Source: an uncultured Alphaproteobacteria bacterium
Lineage (GTDB): Bacteria > Pseudomonadota > Alphaproteobacteria > RF32 > CAG-239
Reading direction: 5' to 3'
Assembly (NCBI GenBank): GCA_944392185.1
Contig: CALXVW010000027.1
Coordinates: 1-16,571, forward strand
Length of the DNA: 16,571 nucleotides
A model generated the notes under the pieces. It was not told the origin of the DNA, did not search any database, and saw only the letters and a list, made by a program, of their open reading frames with translations. This document shows, piece after piece, positions 8,305-14,553 of this stretch. Made by a program: the position numbers and the translations under genes. Position 1 is the first letter of the stretch; the number at the start of each line of letters is the position of its first letter.

Positions 8305-9276
8305 ATGGAAGAAATTATTTTCCCTAACCAGATCAGAATGTACCGCCGTCTGCGTGGGCGTTCAATGCAGGAGTTGGCCGATCATCTCGGAGTTAGTTTA
8401 TCTGCAATCTCAAAAATTGAAAAAGGTTACCGCAGAGTTGATCAAGAGCAGCTTGTTCGCGTGGCCGAATTCTTGGATTGTCCTTTGCAAGAATTGTTTG
8501 TTAATGAGCAAAACTCTCAGCAAGAAATCGTTCAGGCTTGGCGTAGGGAACAAGAGCGTCGTAATAAAATTAATGAAAAATCCGGCTTGAAAACTTTGGG
8601 CGCCGGCTTGCGACAAATCCGCAATGAAAAGAATCTCACTTTGATTGAAGTTGCCGAAAGTGCTGACATGACCTTGTCTGTTTACCACCGTATTGAGATG
8701 GGACAAAGGGAAGTTTCTGATAAAGAATTTAAAAATATTGCTAAAGCTTTGAAATTGTCTTCTGAAGAGTTGCGTGATGAAATTAAGAGCCTTGATGAAA
8801 AAGGAATGCTTGAGGAAATCATTCAACGTAATGATGCTAAATATAAACTTTTATCCAATCCTCGCGGTGCAATCGCATCGTTTGGCAATGCCTCTCCTGA
8901 CGGAATGAAAATTTCTGTTTATGGCTCTGCCGGAAAGGATGGGAATGTTATCATCGACTTTGATGAAGAAATCAAAAAAGTTCAGCGTCCTGTTTCTTTG
9001 TATAATAAGAAGGACGCCTATGCCGTTAACCTGTGTACACGTCGTTTGGGATCCTTGCTCCCTACTCGTTCTATATTGTATATCGACCCGCAAGAAGTTG
9101 TCAGCGTCGGAGATATTGCCATTTATTTTATTTCAGAAGAAGAGGCCAAAATTATCTCTATTCGCGAGGACGATGATGGACGCCTTTATGGAATTCGCTG
9201 GAATCCTGAAGAAAAAATTGAACTCGGCAATGATGATTTATCTAATGTTCATAAAGTCGTGTTCATTAGTTTATAG
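8305..9276 (+). CDS. Transcriptional regulator with two XRE helix-turn-helix domains and a C-terminal S24-like domain
   Basis: A 323-residue cytoplasmic DNA-binding protein. The ATG at 8305 follows GAGG (8292-8295) by 9 nt. The first XRE domain spans about 6-65 (SMQELADHLGVSLSAISKIE is a textbook helix-turn-helix) and the second about 98-160 (TLIEVAESADMTLSVYHRIE). A charged linker leads to a C-terminal region (about 237-323) that fits the S24/LexA-CI fold: YAV at the start, then SILYIDP and VSVGDIAIYF. In an ungapped alignment from YAV to IDP, the GDSM motif with its catalytic Ser reads T-R-R-L, so self-cleavage is probably lost. The gene stands alone between a hairpin and a strong terminator, between two operons of a secretion-like cluster, and probably controls them or itself. 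HTH domains are certain; the S24 call is moderately sure; the targets are inferred. Confidence 0.85.
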   Translation: MEEIIFPNQIRMYRRLRGRSMQELADHLGVSLSAISKIEKGYRRVDQEQLVRVAEFLDCPLQELFVNEQNSQQEIVQAWRREQERRNKINEKSGLKTLGAGLRQIRNEKNLTLIEVAESADMTLSVYHRIEMGQREVSDKEFKNIAKALKLSSEELRDEIKSLDEKGMLEEIIQRNDAKYKLLSNPRGAIASFGNASPDGMKISVYGSAGKDGNVIIDFDEEIKKVQRPVSLYNKKDAYAVNLCTRRLGSLLPTRSILYIDPQEVVSVGDIAIYFISEEEAKIISIREDDDGRLYGIRWNPEEKIELGNDDLSNVHKVVFISL

Positions 9277-9296
9277 CTTACTTCAAGTTAATTTTC

Positions 9297-9328
9297 AGCC
9301 TGCAAGTTTTGCAGGCTTTTTCTTTTTT
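9297..9328 (+). terminator. Intrinsic terminator after the regulator gene
   Basis: A perfect 9-bp stem (AGCCTGCAA / TTGCAGGCT) with a 3-nt loop is followed by a T-rich run (TTTTCTTTTTTT). It begins 20 nt after the TAG stop of the regulator, the classic Rho-independent form, and isolates the regulator from the next operon. Confidence 0.85.
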
Positions 9329-9341
9329 TGTTAACCGGAAA

Positions 9342-9372
9342 TTTACGACATCAGGATTAGACTTGGTAGTAT
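9342..9372 (+). promoter_or_regulatory. Weak candidate promoter for the coiled-coil protein operon
   Basis: After the terminator a new transcription start is needed before 9401. TTTACG (9342-9347) and TAGTAT (9367-9372), 19 nt apart, are the best pair seen; each matches four of six consensus positions. The spacing is longer than ideal, so this is only a suggestion. Confidence 0.2.
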
Positions 9373-9400
9373 GGATAAAGTTTAACCTGAGATTAACCAT

Positions 9401-11857
9401 ATGGATTTAGATAAAACATCTGAAGCAAGACGAAAAGCTCAGCGCAATGGCGAAGAAGATCCCGTTGTCGTTGCTCAGCGTTTTTTAAATATCTATCGGC
9501 AAATCCATATCTTTAATGCAGAAAAAAAAGCTGCTTTTAATAAAATGCTCTTGGCGCTCTCTCCCCAAATTCGAGGAATGTTCGGACAACTCCCAGGTGG
9601 CGCCATGCTCCAAGATTATGTTGATGAATTAGCTGAGAAAGAAGGGATTGAAAAATCTACAATAAATCAAACTACAGACATTGCCGATGAAGACGTAAAA
9701 CAAGCTAAAATTCTGGCCACGGCTCTGGCTGAAGCACAGGTTCAGGCTTCTGCAAAATTACAAGGAATGACCCCGGCTTCAACGACATCAGCTCAGGCTC
9801 AGGCTTCTGCTCCGGCCAATGCTTCGGTTGGAACAGCAAAGCTGGCCATGGATAAAAATTTTGCTCAGGAATTTGCAACCGTTTTATCCTCCGCCATGCA
9901 AAAAAATTCTGCGGCTCATGAAACAGAAATCAAAACTATTATTGCAACGCTCGGAAAAACACAGCTTGAAATTATAAAGGTTTTACAAGAAGAAAACTCT
10001 GAACATAGGGAGGAAATGAAAAATATCTCTCAAATGATGTTGCAGGCTCAAGCTCAGATCTCTGCTGCTGCCGGGGTTGCTCAAACTCAAGTCCAACCAA
10101 CGACTAAAGTTAGTGAAGAGACAAAACAGCTTATTAAAATACTTCTAAACAGCCAGCAACAGATTCTTGAAAGAATTGCTAAAGTTGAAACCTTGGCTGC
10201 AAATAATAATTCCTCCCAAACAGCGGCTCCGTTAAAAGTTGTCGGCGAAGATATTGCTTTGATTATTGAAAAAAGTGAAAAAAATGTCAGCCAAATGATT
10301 ACCGCTTTTCAAGAACGTCAAAAAAGCGATACTTTGGAAATCGCAAAACTCATTAACGAATCGCAACAAAATCTTGTACAGATGATGGTCCAGCACAATA
10401 ATCTTAACCAAAACAATTCAACCGCTGCGAATAACAATGCCAACAATATTCAAATCAACACAACTGATTACTCTGCCGTACTTAGCAGAATCGCCGATCA
10501 GCTGGCTAATCTACAGATTGCATCTTCTGGGGAAGAACAGGCACAGAAGGGAAAGAACAAAAAAATTCAACCCGCCGAAACAAATATCCAAATTAATTTC
10601 CCCGAAAAAGCCTTAACAAAATTAATTGAAGCACAATCAAAAACTTATCAGAAAATTGCCGAGCAGCAAACTAAAGAACTCTCAGCTGCCATTTCTTTAG
10701 CCTTAAAAGAAGGCCAAAAGGCTTCAACACAAAATATTATTGAAGCTCTGAATGCTAATCCTATCGTCATTAAGCAGACTGAGGCTCCGGCTTATACTCC
10801 GCCTCCTATTCCGCAGAGTGATTATAATTTTATGCAAACCGAAGATGAAGTACCTCATACTCAACCGGTAAATTTGTTTGATGATGCTGATAGTTCAGAG
10901 CTTTCTGATCTTCAAGAAACACCTTCCGGATTTGATTTCGGTAATGATAATTCCTCTGATACTCATCAAGAAACTTTTGTTGAATCCTCTTTAGAGGCAC
11001 AAGAAGATTTTTCATCTGATGGAATGGTTGCTTCCGATGTCTTGCCTGAGCAAGTTACAGCTTCCGATGAAACCAGTGAAGATGCCCCCGTTGTCTTATC
11101 TGAAATGCCTAAAAAGAAAAAGAAAAAGAAGAAAAAGAAAAAAAAGGAAGCTCTGCTGAATGAAGAGCCTGAAATAATAAAATCAGAACGCCAAGAAGCT
11201 TCTCAAGATTCTTTGGCTGCAGAGATGCCTATTCTATCAGAAATCTCTGATACACCCCCTATTGTTGAAAACGACATTGATGACAGTCCGATTGATGAGG
11301 TTTCTCTTGCGCCCGAACAAAAACAATCCGACATCCCAGAACCCGAAGAAGCTTTTGAGGACTTACCTGAAGAAAAAAATGATACCAATTCTTGGCTTGA
11401 AAGTTTTGATGCCTTACCTGAAGATACTCCCTCTTATGAGCCAGAAGAAGATATTGAACCAGCACAATTGGATACTCCTGATGACTGGGGTTTTACTTCT
11501 GCTCCCGAGAAAAAATCTGAGCCTTTAGAGGCAGCTCAAGATTGGGAATGGGTTTATGAAGAAGAGCCTTCCTCTCAAAATGAAGATAACTCAGGTGAAG
11601 GAATTGATTGGGAATGGGATTATGTGCCTGAAGATTCTGCGGAAGCAACAACTTTCCACAATAATAATTTGCAGCCTCTGGCTGAAAACTGCCCGATTTA
11701 TAGCGGGGATTTATTCTTCCAAGAACATGTATCTTCTCCGCAAACTATTGCAAACTCTCAGCCCTTGCCGATTTTGAAGCATTATCCGGGAATCTTCGAT
11801 TCTGCCTCTGTAGATGAAACTAATGATCCTTATAAAAATAGTTCTCTAAAAGATTAA
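9401..11857 (+). CDS. Large coiled-coil protein with polylysine run and acidic, Trp-containing C-terminal half (unknown function)
   Basis: An 818-residue protein, not recognised as a known family. The ATG at 9401 has no strong Shine-Dalgarno sequence. There is no signal peptide or membrane segment, so it is probably cytoplasmic. Residues 20-85 look folded (VAQRFLNIYRQIHIFNAEKK and onward). Residues 95-450 are Gln/Ala/Asn-rich and strongly helical, with degenerate repeats of about 20 residues resembling L-I-x-x-S-Q-x-x-h-x-x-h (for example LLNSQQQILERI, LINESQQNLVQMM, LIEAQSKTYQKI). From 470 the chain is acidic and disordered, interrupted by 12 consecutive lysines (571-582), and ends with DDWGF (694-698), DWEWVYEE (714-721) and DWEWDY (736-741). 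The layout suggests a scaffold or a docking/chaperone-like factor with short linear binding motifs. It opens a group with the three genes that follow, so a role with a secretion apparatus is possible but inferred. Confidence 0.75.
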   Translation: MDLDKTSEARRKAQRNGEEDPVVVAQRFLNIYRQIHIFNAEKKAAFNKMLLALSPQIRGMFGQLPGGAMLQDYVDELAEKEGIEKSTINQTTDIADEDVKQAKILATALAEAQVQASAKLQGMTPASTTSAQAQASAPANASVGTAKLAMDKNFAQEFATVLSSAMQKNSAAHETEIKTIIATLGKTQLEIIKVLQEENSEHREEMKNISQMMLQAQAQISAAAGVAQTQVQPTTKVSEETKQLIKILLNSQQQILERIAKVETLAANNNSSQTAAPLKVVGEDIALIIEKSEKNVSQMITAFQERQKSDTLEIAKLINESQQNLVQMMVQHNNLNQNNSTAANNNANNIQINTTDYSAVLSRIADQLANLQIASSGEEQAQKGKNKKIQPAETNIQINFPEKALTKLIEAQSKTYQKIAEQQTKELSAAISLALKEGQKASTQNIIEALNANPIVIKQTEAPAYTPPPIPQSDYNFMQTEDEVPHTQPVNLFDDADSSELSDLQETPSGFDFGNDNSSDTHQETFVESSLEAQEDFSSDGMVASDVLPEQVTASDETSEDAPVVLSEMPKKKKKKKKKKKKEALLNEEPEIIKSERQEASQDSLAAEMPILSEISDTPPIVENDIDDSPIDEVSLAPEQKQSDIPEPEEAFEDLPEEKNDTNSWLESFDALPEDTPSYEPEEDIEPAQLDTPDDWGFTSAPEKKSEPLEAAQDWEWVYEEEPSSQNEDNSGEGIDWEWDYVPEDSAEATTFHNNNLQPLAENCPIYSGDLFFQEHVSSPQTIANSQPLPILKHYPGIFDSASVDETNDPYKNSSLKD

Positions 11858-11865
11858 AATAATAA

Positions 11866-11894
11866 TTTACAAAGAGACATTGCTAAACTACATT
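11866..11894 (+). promoter_or_regulatory. Possible internal promoter before the small soluble gene
   Basis: The 63-nt gap after the large coiled-coil gene holds TTTACA (11866-11871) and TACATT (11889-11894), separated by 17 nt. These match five and four of the six consensus -35 and -10 positions. This could allow separate expression of the secretin-like group downstream. Confidence 0.35.
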
Positions 11895-11920
11895 AGAAAT
11901 AACGTCAGGAGTTGGAAAAT

Positions 11921-12547
11921 ATGGAACAAAATAAATCTTTTAGCAGCGGTAAAGACAGCCAAGGCGATCTTTGGTACGTTGATAATTATGTTTTGTTAAA
12001 AGACTATTATGACAGAACAATTTCCAGAATCGCCGCTCGTTGCGTCAGAAAAGGGAATATTGCCATGGAAGAATACCCTTTCTATGGTTATATTTTGGAT
12101 GTATTGGAAGAAATCAGCGAAACCGGGGATTATATTGTTGCGCATCCGGATCTTTATCCGTATGTTGAGAAAAAAATTGCCGGCGGGATTAACGCTCTTA
12201 AGAAAAATCTTAATGAATATAAAACTGAGCTGCAAAACAACGCCTCTCCAGATATGATTAAGCAAGATAAGGATGAGCTCAAAAAAATGAAAGAGGCCTT
12301 GGGTGCCATTGATAAATCCGTTGATCCTACCGTGGGAGCCGGAATGTCTATGGATGAGGTGGTCGAAAAACTCCTAAAAGAAAATCAAAAATCATCTTCA
12401 GCCCCCAATCAGCAGCAAAACGCTCAAACACAAGGAGGAAATCCGCAGCCGCGGCAGCCTCAATCCCCTCAACAACAGCAAAGGCCTCAAGGAGGTCAAA
12501 CACCCAATCAAGCCTCTCAGAGGCCTGTAAGTAACGGACAGAAGTAA
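11921..12547 (+). CDS. Hypothetical soluble protein with Gln/Pro-rich tail
   Basis: A 208-residue protein of unknown function. The ATG at 11921 is chosen because AGGAG (11907-11911) lies 9 nt upstream; an in-frame TTG at 11912 would sit directly on that site. There is no signal peptide or transmembrane segment, so it is expected in the cytoplasm. Residues about 15-145 are helical and charged, with aromatic-rich stretches (DLWYVDNYVLLKDYYDR and EEYPFYGYILDVLEE) and a predicted coil (LKKNLNEYKTELQNN). Residues about 155-208 are almost entirely Gln, Pro, Asn, Ser and Gly and are probably disordered. It lies 2 nt before the secretin-like lipoprotein gene, so the two are almost certainly co-translated. 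The proximity suggests an accessory role such as assembly or docking for that envelope complex; this is inference. Confidence 0.75.
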   Translation: MEQNKSFSSGKDSQGDLWYVDNYVLLKDYYDRTISRIAARCVRKGNIAMEEYPFYGYILDVLEEISETGDYIVAHPDLYPYVEKKIAGGINALKKNLNEYKTELQNNASPDMIKQDKDELKKMKEALGAIDKSVDPTVGAGMSMDEVVEKLLKENQKSSSAPNQQQNAQTQGGNPQPRQPQSPQQQQRPQGGQTPNQASQRPVSNGQK

Positions 12548-12549
12548 TT

Positions 12550-13815
12550 ATGGGAATAACAATTAAAAATATCATCTTTTTTAGTTTTACGCTGCTTTTG
12601 TGCAGTTGTGGCTCTTGGTGGGGTGAAAGCACGGAAGATGAGCAACAAAAAATCTTAAAAGCTCCTGTTTATACGGCTCAAATTGAAAAGCCTCAATATC
12701 CGGTTATCCGCACGCCCAAAGGCGCCAATCAACTTGATTTGGAAGTTCCCTTGCGTTGTTTTGTTAACTGGAACACTCAACAGATGATTTCTACCATTCC
12801 GTACAATATCAAAGCTTTTAACTTGGTTCGTAATGGTAAAAATGATTTGTTGCCGCGTTTTGAAGTAACCGGATTTTCTTTTGAGACCATGCCGGCTGAA
12901 AAAGCTTTGCTCAAACTCACAAAAGAGGCAGGTATCAAGTTGGTGGCCAAAGATGCTCCTTATACCAGTATCTCTGCTGAAAATTTACGCGGAGAACTGA
13001 CCGAAGTTATTAATGTTATTACCGAGGCGGCCGAAGTTTATTATACCTATAATGCAAACAACAAAACTTTGCGTATCAGCCGCAAAGCCAATTTTAGCCT
13101 CTATGTGCCGCAATCTCGTCCTATCTTGCTCGCAATTTTAGATGTTTTGCGCGGTGCCGGCATTACTAACTTTACTGCTGATTTTGATGACTACACCATA
13201 ACTTTTGATGCTGATTATGAACTAAAAAATCAGATTGTTAATTTAATCGGATATTTTGAAGAAAATCCTATTCTTATTGCTTATGATGTGCGTGTATTTA
13301 CCCTTTATCCTTATAATAATAAGGATATTGAATGGCAAAAAATGCTACACACGTTTGACCTTGGTTCGGTTAAAAGTGCTAAAAGCGGCGTATTGGGCAG
13401 GATTTTAACAACCTCAAATGATATCAACATTGCAAGCCTTAATGCTTTTTTGGGTACCCAGGCCAGAATCGAGCCGGTCGCAGAAGGAAAATTTGTGGTT
13501 CCCAACACTTGGTTTTCTCGTTTCGATATCGGTAAATGTGCTCTCAGATCCTCAATGGAAACAGATCTTTCTATCTTGGCGAAATCTTCTTTTGAGCAAA
13601 ATGATAAAATCTTTGCTAACATAACTTTAGAAGCGCGTGATGGCGAAATTACTCAATTTGATATTCGCAGTAAACTGGGAGAAAATTTCTTGATTATTGG
13701 TATTCCTAATGAGATATTCGGCGTTAACAAGCCAAAATCCGAAACTATTGTTTTTATGGTACCGAGAATCATTAAAACTCTCAAAACAACCAAGCACTTG
13801 CAGAATAATTTGTAA
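12550..13815 (+). CDS. Secretin-like outer-membrane lipoprotein (PilN/BfpB-like)
   Basis: A 421-residue lipoprotein. The signal peptide ends in the lipobox L-C-S-C with predicted acylated Cys20. Residues about 105-180 fit the STN/N0 fold of secretins and TonB-dependent proteins (FEVTGFSFETMPAEKALLKL, then LRGELTEVINVITEAAEVYY). Residues 190-250 look like a second small alpha/beta ring-building module, and about 280-408 resemble a reduced secretin core ending in IVFMVPRIIK, where secretins usually close. The closest known type is the PilN/BfpB family of type IVB pili, in which a lipoprotein secretin forms the outer-membrane ring. At 421 residues it is shorter than PilN of plasmid R64 (around 560), so pore formation is not assured. 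It follows the small soluble gene by 2 nt and precedes a bitopic membrane protein by 11 nt. The call is based on recognised motifs, without a database search. Confidence 0.7.
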   Translation: MGITIKNIIFFSFTLLLCSCGSWWGESTEDEQQKILKAPVYTAQIEKPQYPVIRTPKGANQLDLEVPLRCFVNWNTQQMISTIPYNIKAFNLVRNGKNDLLPRFEVTGFSFETMPAEKALLKLTKEAGIKLVAKDAPYTSISAENLRGELTEVINVITEAAEVYYTYNANNKTLRISRKANFSLYVPQSRPILLAILDVLRGAGITNFTADFDDYTITFDADYELKNQIVNLIGYFEENPILIAYDVRVFTLYPYNNKDIEWQKMLHTFDLGSVKSAKSGVLGRILTTSNDINIASLNAFLGTQARIEPVAEGKFVVPNTWFSRFDIGKCALRSSMETDLSILAKSSFEQNDKIFANITLEARDGEITQFDIRSKLGENFLIIGIPNEIFGVNKPKSETIVFMVPRIIKTLKTTKHLQNNL

Positions 13816-13826
13816 GGATGGCGCTT

Positions 13827-14534
13827 ATGGAAAATAATTCTAATATGCCGCAAAGGCCTATGCTAAAAAAAGTTAAACGTCCCATCAACAGAATGCCTCA
13901 AGCTGCTCCGATGAGTGTTCCTTCTATGGAGAGAAATCAACAACCTTCAGCTCAGCGACCACCGATGAGCAATCCCTTTACCCAGCAACAACCGCAAAAT
14001 TCTTTACCCGATGTTGGGGATGATGCTTTTAATTTGGACACTTATTTAGATGATGAGCAGTTTCCGATAAACTCTGTTGCAAAGCCGGTAAGGAATGATA
14101 ATCCTCAATTCTTGCAAGATGATGATTTGCAAGATGAGTATGCTCCCTCTACTGCCGGCGGTGCCGATCTGCCGCCATATCTGACTAAGAAAATTCTTAT
14201 TCTGATTGGGGCAGTCTTGTTCTTTTTAGGGATTATCACTACCAAGCTGTTCTTTACCGATTCAAAAGTCGTCAGAGACGGCTTGCAGGGAGTGGTTGTT
14301 AACCCGGAAGTACCTAAAGGACGGGCTCGTTGCGGTGTGGCCGAAAGAACACAGGGTTGTGTTTTGTACATTATGAATCCTCAGCGCCAGGAACTTAATG
14401 CTCGTGATTTCTATGACTTGGCAGCACAGATGACCGGAAGACAGCGTTTTGTGATTGAGACCGGAAATATGCGCTATTCTAACACCAAAATTCGCCCGGG
14501 AAGCATTGCTCAGATAAATATTCCGCCGCTCTAG
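13827..14534 (+). CDS. Bitopic inner-membrane protein with periplasmic domain (unknown; possible secretin partner)
   Basis: A 235-residue protein. The ATG at 13827 is preferred because AAGGA (13814-13818, overlapping the previous stop) is 8 nt upstream; an ATG at 13818 overlaps that site and is unlikely. Residues 1-118 are Pro/Gln/Met-rich and then acidic, probably a disordered cytoplasmic region. A single membrane helix lies at about 122-140 (ILILIGAVLFFLGIITTKLF). The periplasmic domain (about 145-235) contains two cysteines (C169, C178) that could form a disulfide, and the stretch RDFYDLAAQMTGRQRFVIE. No family is recognised. The topology, a cytoplasmic tail, one helix and a small periplasmic domain encoded directly after a secretin-like lipoprotein, is like GspC/PilP-type proteins that link inner-membrane machinery to a secretin. 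That role is inference. Confidence 0.7.
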   Translation: MENNSNMPQRPMLKKVKRPINRMPQAAPMSVPSMERNQQPSAQRPPMSNPFTQQQPQNSLPDVGDDAFNLDTYLDDEQFPINSVAKPVRNDNPQFLQDDDLQDEYAPSTAGGADLPPYLTKKILILIGAVLFFLGIITTKLFFTDSKVVRDGLQGVVVNPEVPKGRARCGVAERTQGCVLYIMNPQRQELNARDFYDLAAQMTGRQRFVIETGNMRYSNTKIRPGSIAQINIPPL

Positions 14535-14553
14535 TAATAATGCATTTTTTGCC

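Noticed and set aside
13818..13820. ATG as start of the bitopic membrane protein gene
   Set aside because: It overlaps the AAGGA ribosome-binding site that is properly spaced for the ATG at 13827.
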